DNA of 64,000 nt, taken from the NCBI RefSeq assembly GCF_015500075.1, contig NZ_CP045496.1, positions 744,001-808,000 of the forward strand, written 5' to 3'. This document shows positions 27,490 through 36,060 of the stretch, one piece after another (within the stretch, counting starts at the first letter, position 1; each line of letters starts with the position of its first letter). Source of the stretch: Mesorhizobium sp. INR15 (GTDB lineage: Bacteria > Pseudomonadota > Alphaproteobacteria > Rhizobiales > Rhizobiaceae). The notes beneath the pieces were generated by a model, which did no database searches, had not been told where the DNA came from, and saw nothing but the letters and a program-made list of their open reading frames with translations. Made by a program: the position numbers and the translations under genes.

Positions 27490-27499
27490 TTGTATACAA
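27490..27499. promoter_or_regulatory. Probable GntR operator (perfect palindrome TTGTATACAA)
   Basis: The 10-bp perfect palindrome lies between the divergent GntR and transporter genes, about 52 bp before the binding-protein start. The sequence has the TTGTATACAA form seen for FCD-type GntR regulators. Confidence 0.6.
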
Positions 27500-27550
27500 A
27501 ATCGCATGCCAAATCAAAAACAAATGGGAACACCGGTTGGAGAACCGAAA

Positions 27551-28591
27551 ATGAACAGGACCAGCAGCTTCAGTGCCTTTGCGATAGCCGGCCTCATCGC
27601 ATCGGTGGCAATGCCCGCCGTCGCCGCCGATACGATCACCGTTGCCTCATGGGGCGGCACCTATCAGGAGGCGCAGGCAAAGGCGTTTTTCAAGCCGACG
27701 GCAGACGCGCTCGGCATCACCATCAAGGAAGACACGACCAACGGCCTCGACGATGTCCGGCTGCAGGTGACCGGCAATGCGGTGAAGTGGGACATCACCG
27801 AACTCGGCGCCGACGAATGCGCGCGCGGCTCCAAGGAGGGGCTGTTCGAGAAGCTCGACTACGGCATCATCGACAAGAGCGGCATCAACCCCAAGCTTGT
27901 GCATGACGACTGGGTCGGCATTTCCTACACTTCCGTCGTGCTGATCTACCGGACCGACGTGTTCGGCGACAAAGGCCCAAAAACCTGGGCGGATTTCTGG
28001 AACGTTGAGAAGTTTCCGGGCCGGCGCGCGCTGAGCGGCAGCCAGCCCACCGAAACGCTGAGCGTTGCCGCGCTTGCCGAAGGCATACCGATCGACAAGG
28101 TCTATCCCGTCGACATCGACGGCGCGCTGAAATCGGTCGACAAGATCCGTGGCCATGTCGACGCCTGGTGGACATCGGGCGCGCAGGCCATGCAGCTGTT
28201 GAAGGACGGCGAAGTCGACATGGCGAGCATCTGGAACGGCCGCGCCGGCACCTTGAAGAAGGAAGGCGCGCCGGTCAGCTTCTCGTTCGACCAGGGTGTG
28301 CTCACCGCCGACTGCATGGTCATCCCCAAGGGCGCCAAGAACAAGGACGCGGCGATGAAGGCGCTGGCGATGTTCGTCAGCCCGCAATTGCAGGCCAACC
28401 TGCCGCTCTATGTCGACAATGGTCCGGTCAACGAGAAGGCGTTCGAAACCGGCAAGATCCCGCCGGAGCGGATCAAGGACATCAATTCGGCGCCGGAGAA
28501 CGTCAAGAAGCAGGTGCTGCAGGATGCCGAATTCTGGCGCGACACCCTGGTCGAGGCGACAGAGAAGTTCAACAACCTGATCCAGCAATAG
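27551..28591 (+). CDS. Spermidine/putrescine-type ABC binding protein
   Basis: The 346-residue protein has a signal peptide (MNRTSSFSAFAIAGLIASVA, cleavage after AVA near residue 26) and a PotD/SBP_bac_8 fold: ITVASWGGTYQEAQAKAFFKP near the mature start and WTSGAQAMQLLKDGEVDMASIWNGRAG later. It captures a polyamine-like or other organic cation in the periplasm for the PotA-B-C proteins encoded next. The ATG at 27551 is preferred to that at 27506, since it follows GGAG and makes a normal signal peptide. The true ligand could also be another amine. Confidence 0.9.
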   Translation: MNRTSSFSAFAIAGLIASVAMPAVAADTITVASWGGTYQEAQAKAFFKPTADALGITIKEDTTNGLDDVRLQVTGNAVKWDITELGADECARGSKEGLFEKLDYGIIDKSGINPKLVHDDWVGISYTSVVLIYRTDVFGDKGPKTWADFWNVEKFPGRRALSGSQPTETLSVAALAEGIPIDKVYPVDIDGALKSVDKIRGHVDAWWTSGAQAMQLLKDGEVDMASIWNGRAGTLKKEGAPVSFSFDQGVLTADCMVIPKGAKNKDAAMKALAMFVSPQLQANLPLYVDNGPVNEKAFETGKIPPERIKDINSAPENVKKQVLQDAEFWRDTLVEATEKFNNLIQQ

Positions 28592-28665
28592 GCCGGAACC
28601 CCTGACTTGGCGGGGCGGCACGAGCGTCGCCCTGCTCCCTCAGTCTCTGCCCAGGAGAAACAATC

Positions 28666-29751
28666 TTGTCCATTGCGCCATCCGCGCTGCCGATCGGCAT
28701 GCGCGCGATCGAGAAACGATTTGGCAGCGTCTCGGTGCTGCGCGACCTGAACCTCGATGTCGCCGCCGGCGAGTTCCTGACGTTGCTTGGTCCCTCGGGG
28801 TCGGGAAAGACCACCCTGCTGATGATCCTGGCCGGTTTCGTTCGGGCCAATGCCGGCTCCATCAAGGTCGGCGACGAGGAGATCATCACCACACCGCCGC
28901 ACCGGCGCAACATCGGCATGGTGTTCCAGAACTATGCGCTGTTCCCGCATATGAATGTCTTTCACAATATCGCCTTCCCGCTGAAACAGCGCCGCGTGCC
29001 TGCCATCGAGACGAAAGATCGTGTCGAGAAGGCGCTGGAGCTGGTGAAGCTGCAGGGTCTCGGCGAGCGGCGGGTCGACCAGCTTTCCGGCGGCCAGCGC
29101 CAGCGCGTGGCGCTGGCCCGCGCCATCGTCTTCGAACCGCGCATCCTGTTGATGGACGAGCCGCTGTCGGCGCTGGACAAAGGTCTGCGCGAGCACATGC
29201 AGATCGAGCTGCGCGGCCTGCACCGGCGGCTCGGCATGACGACGGTCTATGTCACGCATGATCAGCGCGAAGCCATTACCATGTCGGACCGCATCGCGGT
29301 GATGAACGCCGGCTGCATCGAGCAGCTCGACCGTCCCGAAACGCTTTACGCGACGCCGAGGACAAAATTCGTAGCCGGCTTCATAGGCGAATCGAATTTC
29401 ATCCCGGTGGAATGCCGCAACGGTTCGGTCTGGTACGAGGACAGGCGCGTCCATACCGCGACACCGGCGCCAGCTTCGGGCCAGCATTTGATGGTGGTGC
29501 GGCCGGAAAAGCTGCGGCTGCTGTCCAGCTTAGAACCGGCCAATGGCGTTAATGTGCTGAGCGCCACGGTCGGCGACATCATCTACCAGGGCGACAGTTT
29601 CGTCTGCTACGCCTCGCTGCGCGATGGCCGCCAGCTGACCTTGCGCGATTATTGCCGCAGCGATGTGCTGGCCAGGATGCCGGCGGTGGGGCAACCGATC
29701 ACGCTTGGCCTCGATGCGCAGGACACGATCCTGGTGGCGGCGGATTCATGA
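28666..29751 (+). CDS. Polyamine-type ABC transporter ATP-binding protein (PotA-like)
   Basis: The 361-residue ATPase has Walker A GPSGSGKT at 42-49, Q-loop FQNYALFPHM, signature LSGGQRQRVALARA, Walker B RILLMDEPLSALD and H-loop VTHDQREA. A C-terminal TOBE region follows with ESNFIPVECRNG and VRPEKLRLL, as in PotA. The start is TTG, with AGGAG 9 bp before it. The stop overlaps the PotB-like start by 4 bp. It drives import by the adjoining permeases and matches the CUT1/polyamine type of ATPase. Confidence 0.95.
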   Translation: MSIAPSALPIGMRAIEKRFGSVSVLRDLNLDVAAGEFLTLLGPSGSGKTTLLMILAGFVRANAGSIKVGDEEIITTPPHRRNIGMVFQNYALFPHMNVFHNIAFPLKQRRVPAIETKDRVEKALELVKLQGLGERRVDQLSGGQRQRVALARAIVFEPRILLMDEPLSALDKGLREHMQIELRGLHRRLGMTTVYVTHDQREAITMSDRIAVMNAGCIEQLDRPETLYATPRTKFVAGFIGESNFIPVECRNGSVWYEDRRVHTATPAPASGQHLMVVRPEKLRLLSSLEPANGVNVLSATVGDIIYQGDSFVCYASLRDGRQLTLRDYCRSDVLARMPAVGQPITLGLDAQDTILVAADS

Positions 29752-30665
29752 CCATGTTTCCCGTCTTCGCCGATGCCGCCGGCAGACCCGGCTTGAACGC
29801 GCCGGCACTGCGTGCCGATGCGCGGCGCGAGTCCTGGCGGTTGCTTGCGCTGCTGGCGCCGAGCCTGTTCCTGGTCTGCGCCATCATCATCATACCGATC
29901 GGCTGGCTGTTCTGGCTGTCGCTGTTCGATGAGGCCGGCGCGCTGAGCACGTCGAACTACGCCCGCTTCTTCGAGCAGGCTTCCTACGTCAAGACCTTCA
30001 TCACCACGTTCAAGGTGGCCTTCGTCGTCACCGGCGCTTGCGTGCTTCTGGGCTATCCCCTCGCCTACATGCTGTCGCAGCTGCCGCGCCGGGCGGCGTC
30101 GATCTGCCTGATCTTCGTTGTCCTGCCGTTCTGGACATCGGTGCTGGTGCGCACCTATGCGTGGCTGGTGATCCTGCAGCGCAAGGGCCTGATCAACAGC
30201 TGGCTGATCGACCTCGGCGTCATCAGCCAGCCGCTGTCGCTGGCGAACAATTTTTCCGGCGTCGTCATCGGCATGACGCATATCCTGCTGCCGTTCCTGG
30301 TGCTGCCGCTCTACGCCTCGATGAAGACCATCGACACGGATTGCCTGCGCGCCGGCATGAACCTTGGCGCGGGGCCGGCCGCCACCTTCCGGCAGATCTT
30401 CTTTCCGCTCTCGCTGCCCGGCCTTGCCTCCGGCGTGGTCATCGTCTTCGTGCTGTGCCTCGGCTTCTTCGTCACACCTGCGCTAATGGGCGGCGGCAAG
30501 GTGATCATGTGGGCGATGCGCATGGAACAGACGACCAGCCTCTATTCCAACTGGGGTGCGGGCGCTGCACTCGGCGTCGTGCTGCTGGTGGTGACGCTGG
30601 CGCTGCTCGGCCTGTTCCAATGGCTGCTCGGCGCGCGCGCCACCGGCGTGTGGAGTTCGCGATGA
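29748..30665 (+). CDS. Polyamine-type ABC transporter permease (PotB-like)
   Basis: The 305-residue membrane protein has six predicted spans, the first near residues 29-53 (RLLALLAPSLFLVCAIIIIP), and the BPD_transp_1 EAA-loop region MKTIDTDCLRAGMNLGAGPAATFRQIFFPLSLPGL. The ATG overlaps the PotA stop as ATGA; upstream in-frame sequence is shadow. It forms the channel with the PotC-like protein. Confidence 0.92.
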   Translation: MTMFPVFADAAGRPGLNAPALRADARRESWRLLALLAPSLFLVCAIIIIPIGWLFWLSLFDEAGALSTSNYARFFEQASYVKTFITTFKVAFVVTGACVLLGYPLAYMLSQLPRRAASICLIFVVLPFWTSVLVRTYAWLVILQRKGLINSWLIDLGVISQPLSLANNFSGVVIGMTHILLPFLVLPLYASMKTIDTDCLRAGMNLGAGPAATFRQIFFPLSLPGLASGVVIVFVLCLGFFVTPALMGGGKVIMWAMRMEQTTSLYSNWGAGAALGVVLLVVTLALLGLFQWLLGARATGVWSSR

Positions 30666-31456
30666 ACGGAAGCCTGCCAATCTCGCACTGGCAACGCCTG
30701 TGGCTCTATGCGCTGGGCGGCCTCGTGCTGTTGTTCCTGATCGCGCCGTCGGTCATCATCGTCATCATGTCGTTTTCGGATTCGACGCTGCTGCAGTTTC
30801 CGCCACAGCAATGGTCGCTGCGCTGGTACCAGAGCTATTTCCAGTCGGTGGAATGGCGCGACGCCACCATTGTCTCGGTCAAGGTGGCTGTGATGACGGT
30901 GCTGGTGGCGACGCCGCTCGGCACCGCCGCCGCCTATGCCATCAACCGGGGCACGCTGCGTTTCAACGGCACCATCAACGGGCTGCTGACGGCATCGCTG
31001 ATCATCCCGGTGATCCTGATCGGCATCGGCACCTTCTTCCTCTATGCCCGCATCGGCCTCAACAACACGCTGACAGGGCTGGTCATCGCGCACACGGTGC
31101 AGGCCCTGCCGCTGGTGGTGCTGACGGTGCTTTCGGGCCTGCGCTCCTATGACATGAACCAGGAGCGCGTGGCGCGCAGCCTCGGCGCCGGGCGCATCGC
31201 CGCCTTCCGGCAAGTAACCATGCCGCAGATCCGCTTTTCGATCGTCTCGGGCGCGCTGTTTGCCTTCATCACCTCCTTCGACGAGGTGGTGGTGTCGCTG
31301 TTCATATCGGGCGGCGAGACGACAACCCTGACGCGGCGCATGTTCAACGCGCTGCGTGACCAGATCGACCCGACCATCGCCGCGATCTCGACCTGCCTGA
31401 TCGTGCTGTCGGTCGCGCTTCTGGTCATCGCGCAGACCTTCGGCCGCCGTGCTTGA
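30662..31456 (+). CDS. Polyamine-type ABC transporter permease (PotC-like)
   Basis: The 264-residue membrane protein carries the EAA loop region NQERVARSLGAGRIAAFRQVTMPQIRFSIVSGALFAFITSFDEVVVSLF, typical of PotC. Its ATG overlaps the PotB stop by 4 bp. A hydrophobic first span (LWLYALGGLVLLFLIAPSVI) begins near residue 14. Together with the upstream genes it completes a four-part importer, and a gamma-glutamyltransferase gene follows after 24 bp. Confidence 0.92.
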   Translation: MNGSLPISHWQRLWLYALGGLVLLFLIAPSVIIVIMSFSDSTLLQFPPQQWSLRWYQSYFQSVEWRDATIVSVKVAVMTVLVATPLGTAAAYAINRGTLRFNGTINGLLTASLIIPVILIGIGTFFLYARIGLNNTLTGLVIAHTVQALPLVVLTVLSGLRSYDMNQERVARSLGAGRIAAFRQVTMPQIRFSIVSGALFAFITSFDEVVVSLFISGGETTTLTRRMFNALRDQIDPTIAAISTCLIVLSVALLVIAQTFGRRA

Positions 31457-31480
31457 TTTCAGCTGGCCAATTCGCTTCAA

Positions 31481-33091
31481 GTGACATGGGATATCGAGAC
31501 AACAATGCGTGATTTCCAGTTTCCCGGCCGCTCGCCGGTTCGTGCCACCGAGGCCATGGCCGCGACCTCGCACCCGCTTTCGACGCTGGCGGCCATCGAG
31601 ATGCTGCGCGCCGGCGGCAATGCCATGGATGCGGCGGTCTGCGCGGCTGCCGTGCAAGGCGTGGTCGAGCCGCAATCGACCGGCATCGGCGGTGATTGCT
31701 TCGTGCTCTACAGCCCGGGCGGACGGGGCGAGGTGCTGGCCTTCAACGGCTCGGGCCGCGCGCCTGCCGCCGCGACCGTCGACTGGTACCTGGAGAAGGG
31801 TATTGGTGAACTGCCGAAACAGGGCCCGCACGCGGTGACCGTGCCGGGCGCCATCGACGCCTGGTGCCGGCTGCTGGAGGACCATGGCAGCAAGAGCATC
31901 GCCGAGGTGCTGGCGCCGGCCATCCACTATGCCGAGAACGGCTATGTCGTGCATGACCGTGTCGCCTTCGACTGGGCCGAGCCGGAGACGGACCTTTCCG
32001 CCGACGAACACGCTTCGCGCATCTTCCTGCCCGGCGGCAAGCCGCCGAAAGCCGGCGATGTGCACAAGCAGCCGCAACTCGCCGCCACCTTGCGGATCAT
32101 CGCCAAACATGGCCGCGCCGGATTCTACGAAGGTGCGGTGGCCGACGACATCGTGCGCCGGCTCAGGGACTTGGGCGGGCTGCACACGCTGGAGGATTTC
32201 GCCGCGACCAAAGGCGACTACGTGGCGCCGGTCAGCGTCAGCTATGGCGGCCACGAGATCCACCAGATGCCGCCGAACAACCAGGGGCTGACGGCCCTGT
32301 TGATGCTGAACGTGCTGTCGGGCTTCAAGCTCGGCGGGCTCGACCCCAACGGCGCCGAGCGCCTGCATCTGGAGATCGAGGCCGGGCGGCTGGCCTACCG
32401 CGACCGCGACACCTATGTCGGCGACCAGGATCATGTGCCGGTGCCGGTGAGAGAGCTCCTGTCCAGCGCCTATGCCGACCGGCTGCGCACCGAGATCGAC
32501 CGCGAGCGTGCCATGACGCATCTGCCGCGCGTCGACCTGCCGGGCAGCGACACGGTCTATATCTCGATCGTCGACCGCGACCGCAACGCGGTCTCCTTCA
32601 TCAACTCGACCTACTATTCCTTCGGCAGCGGCGTCGTCGGACCGAAGACCGGCGTGGTGCTTCAGAACCGTGGCTCAAGCTTCCGCCTCGACGCCAGCCA
32701 CCCAAACGCGATCGCGCCCGGCAAGCGGCCGATGCACACGATTATGCCCGGCATGGCAACGAACAACGGCCGCGTGGTGATGCCGTTTGGCGTCATGGGT
32801 GGCGGCTACCAGCCGTTCGGCCATGTCCATCTTTTGACCAACATGATCGATTTCGGCATGGACCCGCAGCAGGCGCTGGACGCCCCCCGGGTGTTCTACA
32901 ATGACGGCATGGTGGAAGCCGAGCGCAACGTGCCCACCGAGGCGCTCGCCGGCCTGCGCCGGCGCGGCCACGCCATCACCGAGCCGCACCACCCGCTGGG
33001 CGGCGGCCAGGTGGTGCTGATCGACTGGGACAAGGGCACGCTGACCGGCGCGTCCGACCCGCGCAAGGATGGGATGGCACTGGGGTATTGA
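31481..33091 (+). CDS. Gamma-glutamyltransferase family protein without signal peptide
   Basis: The 536-residue protein matches the GGT/Ntn-hydrolase family: GNAMDAAVCAAAVQGVVEPQSTGIGGDCF near the N-terminus, PPNNQGLTALLMLN in the middle and the processing site DTVYISIVDRD, where T358 would become the N-terminal nucleophile of the small subunit after self-cleavage. Family GGTs cleave or transfer the gamma-glutamyl group of glutathione and gamma-glutamyl amines. No signal peptide is seen, so it should act in the cytosol on an imported compound. It is the fifth gene of the transporter operon. The ATG at 31505 is an alternative start. Confidence 0.88.
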   Translation: MTWDIETTMRDFQFPGRSPVRATEAMAATSHPLSTLAAIEMLRAGGNAMDAAVCAAAVQGVVEPQSTGIGGDCFVLYSPGGRGEVLAFNGSGRAPAAATVDWYLEKGIGELPKQGPHAVTVPGAIDAWCRLLEDHGSKSIAEVLAPAIHYAENGYVVHDRVAFDWAEPETDLSADEHASRIFLPGGKPPKAGDVHKQPQLAATLRIIAKHGRAGFYEGAVADDIVRRLRDLGGLHTLEDFAATKGDYVAPVSVSYGGHEIHQMPPNNQGLTALLMLNVLSGFKLGGLDPNGAERLHLEIEAGRLAYRDRDTYVGDQDHVPVPVRELLSSAYADRLRTEIDRERAMTHLPRVDLPGSDTVYISIVDRDRNAVSFINSTYYSFGSGVVGPKTGVVLQNRGSSFRLDASHPNAIAPGKRPMHTIMPGMATNNGRVVMPFGVMGGGYQPFGHVHLLTNMIDFGMDPQQALDAPRVFYNDGMVEAERNVPTEALAGLRRRGHAITEPHHPLGGGQVVLIDWDKGTLTGASDPRKDGMALGY

Positions 33092-33145
33092 GGCGGTGCG
33101 GGAGTGGCAGGGCGGAATCGTCGAGAGATTGCTTCGCCAGGTGTC

Positions 33146-33330
33146 AGCGCCGCCCCTCATTGCCCTGCCGGGCATTTCTCCCCGTATAGTGACGGGGAGA
33201 AAGGGGCTGACCGCGATGTCGGCGCGCCTGTTCTGCAACGCTGGCGATTGGCGAAGCCACCTATCGCAGCGTCCCTCTCCCCGTCACTATACGGGGAGAG
33301 GATGCCGGCAGGCAGGTGAGGGGCGGCGCC
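33146..33330. repeat. Rhizobial-type palindromic mosaic repeat (RIME-like), copy 1
   Basis: The element has outer imperfect inverted ends (33146-33174 and 33303-33330, rich in GCGCC...CCCCTC...CTGCCGG) and an exact 24-bp inner inverted repeat (33177-33200 and 33276-33299, of form TCTCCCCGT...ACGGGGAGA). It fills most of the 289 bp between the GGT and acyl-CoA synthetase genes. Similar organisation occurs at 45046-45283. Confidence 0.75.
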
Positions 33331-33380
33331 AACGTCACCTGAACTTTCACAAGCAAGTAGTTTGAACCCGGACGGCGATC

Positions 33381-34907
33381 ATGACCAACGCAGAAAACCA
33401 TCCAGACCTCTCCCGCCGCCTCGTCGCCGGTGCTGACGACGCTCCCGCCATCCTGGCGCCCGATCGACCCACACTGACCCACGGCGGCCTGCGCGAACTC
33501 ATCACCGCCACCGCCAACCAGCTGCACGCGCTCGGCATTGGCCGCAACGACCGGGTGGCGATCGTGCTGCCGAACGGGCCGGAGATGGCGACGGCCTTTG
33601 TCGCGGTGGTGGCCACGGCCTCGACCGCGCCGCTCAACCCTGCCTACCGGGCAGACGAGCTTGACTTTTACCTCACCGACATCGGCGCCAAGGCAATCCT
33701 CGTCGGCGCCGACGAGGCCGGCCCGGCGGTTGTAGTGGCCGAGCGGCTCGGCATCGGTGTGCTGCGCCTCATCGTGCCGGCTGGCGCGCCGGCTGGAACC
33801 TTCACCATCGAAGGCAAGCCCGTCGGCCCTCGGGCGGCGCCTGAGATGGCTGAGGACAGCGACATCGCGCTTTTGCTGCACACATCCGGCACCACGTCGC
33901 GGCCCAAGCTGGTGCCGCTCAGCCACGCCAATGTCGCGGCATCCGCCGGCCATATCGGCGCCACGCTTGGCCTCGGCGCCCATGACCGCTGCCTCAACAT
34001 CATGCCGCTGTTCCACATCCACGGGCTGATCGCGGCGGTGCTGTCGTCGCTGGCATCGGGCGGCAGTATCTACTGCACGCCGGGCTTCAACGCGCTTCGC
34101 TTCTTCCAGTGGCTGGGCGACGCCAAGCCGAGCTGGTACACGGCGGTGCCCACCATGCACCAGGCGATCCTGCCGCGCGCGGCGCGCAATGAAGAGGTGC
34201 TGGCAGCGGCCGCGCTGCGCTTCATCCGCTCATCCTCGGCCTCGCTACCGGCGCAAGTGATGGCCGAACTGGAAAAAACCTTCGGCTGCCCGGTCATCGA
34301 ATCCTACGGGATGACCGAGGCCGCGCATCAGATGGCCTCGAACCGGCTGCCGCCCGGCCAGCGCAAGCCGGGCAGCGTCGGCGCATCGGCCGGGCCCGAA
34401 GTGGCGGTGATGGCGCCGGAGGGAAAATTGCTCGACGCCGGCGAGACCGGCGAGATCGTCATTCGCGGGCCCAATGTCACATCGGGCTACGAGAAGAACC
34501 CGGACGCCAACGTGACGGCCTTCGCGCATGGCTGGTTCCACACCGGAGACCAGGGCGTGCTCGACGCGGATGGCTATCTCAGGGTCACCGGGCGGCTGAA
34601 GGAGATCATCAACCGAGGCGGCGAAAAGATCTCGCCGCTCGAGGTCGACGACGTGCTGATGGACCATCCGGCGGTGGCGCAGGTGGTGACCTTCGCCATG
34701 CCGCATGACAAGCTCGGCGAGGAGGTAGCGGCGGCCGTGGTGCTGCGCGAAGGCATGGCTGCCAGCGAGAGCGACATCCGCACTTATGCCGCGACGCGGC
34801 TCGCCGACTTCAAGGTGCCGCGCAAGGTGCTGATCCTGGACGAGATCCCCAAGGGCGCGACCGGCAAGCTGCAGCGCATCGGGCTCGCCGCCAAGCTCGG
34901 ACTTTAG
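33381..34907 (+). CDS. AMP-dependent acyl-CoA synthetase, oxalyl-CoA synthetase-like
   Basis: The 508-residue ANL enzyme has the P-loop HTSGTTSRPK at 167-176, YGMTEAAHQMASN, FHTGDQGVLDADGYL and a C-terminal GATGKLQRIGLAA with the catalytic lysine. The AAHQMASNxLPPGQRKPGSVG stretch resembles oxalyl-CoA synthetases (Pcs60/AAE3 branch) more than fatty-acid ligases; I rate that as suggestive only. It activates a carboxylic acid to its CoA ester. Upstream is a palindromic element, downstream another repeat and a ketopantoate-reductase family gene, so it may be a single-gene transcript. Confidence 0.88.
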   Translation: MTNAENHPDLSRRLVAGADDAPAILAPDRPTLTHGGLRELITATANQLHALGIGRNDRVAIVLPNGPEMATAFVAVVATASTAPLNPAYRADELDFYLTDIGAKAILVGADEAGPAVVVAERLGIGVLRLIVPAGAPAGTFTIEGKPVGPRAAPEMAEDSDIALLLHTSGTTSRPKLVPLSHANVAASAGHIGATLGLGAHDRCLNIMPLFHIHGLIAAVLSSLASGGSIYCTPGFNALRFFQWLGDAKPSWYTAVPTMHQAILPRAARNEEVLAAAALRFIRSSSASLPAQVMAELEKTFGCPVIESYGMTEAAHQMASNRLPPGQRKPGSVGASAGPEVAVMAPEGKLLDAGETGEIVIRGPNVTSGYEKNPDANVTAFAHGWFHTGDQGVLDADGYLRVTGRLKEIINRGGEKISPLEVDDVLMDHPAVAQVVTFAMPHDKLGEEVAAAVVLREGMAASESDIRTYAATRLADFKVPRKVLILDEIPKGATGKLQRIGLAAKLGL

Positions 34908-34949
34908 ACCGGTTCAGCTTCGCTGATCCGCTCTAAGTATCTGTTTTTA

Positions 34950-35044
34950 CGCAACTCCGGACGGAAAACCGCAATGCACTTTTCCTGGAATTGCTCTAAT
35001 GCATGTCGCTTGGAAGTTCCTTGGTTGCGAGATAACGACATGCC
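34950..35044. repeat. Second type of rhizobial intergenic repeat
   Basis: Two inverted pairs adjoin. The first joins GCAACTCCGG...GGAAAA (34951-34966) with TTTTCCTGGAATTGC (34980-34994) as an imperfect stem, and the second joins GCATGTCG (35001-35008) with CGACATGC (35036-35043). The text strongly resembles a dispersed repeat I recall from Mesorhizobium and relatives. It fills most of the gap between the acyl-CoA synthetase and the reductase. Confidence 0.6.
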
Positions 35045-35065
35045 TGAAATCAAAGGCCTACTCCC

Positions 35066-36055
35066 ATGAAGATCACCATTTTCGGCGCAGGCGCCATCGG
35101 CGGCTACCTCGCCGCCAAACTGGCGCTGGCCGGCCGCACCGAGCTCTCGATCGTCGCGCGCGGCGCCCACCTGGAAGCGATCCAGACGGCCGGCCTGCGC
35201 CTGGTCGAGCACGGGCAGGAAACCGTCGCGCCCGTGCGCGCCGCAGCCAAGGCCGAGGAACTTGGCGCGCAGGACTTTGTCGTGCTGGCGCTGAAGGCGC
35301 ATTCGGTGGCGCCGGCGCTCGACCAGATCGCGCCGCTGCTCGGGCCGGACACAGCTGTTGTCACCATGCAGAACGGCGTGCCCTGGTGGTATTTTTTCAA
35401 GAACGGCGGCGCGCTTGAAGGCACAAGGCTCCAAGCGGTGGACCCCGGTGGCACGATCTGGGACCGGCTCGGCCCACAGCGCGTCATCGGCTCGGTGGTC
35501 TACCCCGCCGTCGAGGTCGACGCGCCCGGCCTGATCCACCATGTCGAGGGCAGGCGCTTCTCGCTTGGCGAGCCCTCCGGCGAACGCAGCGCCCGCGTCA
35601 CCGAACTGGCGCAGGAGATGGTCAAGGCCGGGCTGCAGGCGCCGGTGCGCGACGACATCCGTGCGGAGATCTGGATAAAACTCTGGGGCAACCTCTCGTT
35701 CAACCCGATCTCGGTGCTGACCGGCAGCACGCTGGCCGCGATCGTCGCCGACGAAGCCACCCGCACACTTGCCCGCACGATGATGCTGGAAGCGCAAGCG
35801 ATCGGCGAAAGCCTCGGCATACGCTTCCCCATAGACGTCGACCGCCGCATCAAGGGCGCCGGCGATGTCGGCGAACACAAAACCTCGATGCTGCAAGACC
35901 TGGAACGTGGGAGACCGATGGAGATCGATGCGCTGGTGGGCGCGGTGCAGGAGCTTGGGCGACTGACGGGGACGCCAACGCCGGCGGTGGATGCGGTGCT
36001 GGGGTTGGTGAGGCGGCTGGGGGTTGAGCGGGGGTGTTATTCGGTGAGGGATTGA
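35066..36055 (+). CDS. 2-dehydropantoate 2-reductase family (PanE/ApbA-like)
   Basis: The 329-residue protein has the NAD(P) motif IFGAGAIGGYLAAKL at its N-terminus, the middle-region QNGVPWW and IWIKLWGNLSFNPISVLTGS, where the lysine and asparagine of the PanE active site lie. Family members reduce ketopantoate to pantoate for coenzyme A synthesis, and paralogues act on other 2-oxo acids. Residues before the ATG show no other start. The stop is 5 bp from the end of the large STAND gene on the other strand. Confidence 0.85.
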   Translation: MKITIFGAGAIGGYLAAKLALAGRTELSIVARGAHLEAIQTAGLRLVEHGQETVAPVRAAAKAEELGAQDFVVLALKAHSVAPALDQIAPLLGPDTAVVTMQNGVPWWYFFKNGGALEGTRLQAVDPGGTIWDRLGPQRVIGSVVYPAVEVDAPGLIHHVEGRRFSLGEPSGERSARVTELAQEMVKAGLQAPVRDDIRAEIWIKLWGNLSFNPISVLTGSTLAAIVADEATRTLARTMMLEAQAIGESLGIRFPIDVDRRIKGAGDVGEHKTSMLQDLERGRPMEIDALVGAVQELGRLTGTPTPAVDAVLGLVRRLGVERGCYSVRD

Positions 36056-36060
36056 CCTCT

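Noticed and set aside
30542..32521. Minus-strand open frame of 659 codons
   Set aside because: It is antisense to the PotC-like and GGT genes and its product is rich in Arg, His, Asp and Gln with no domain.
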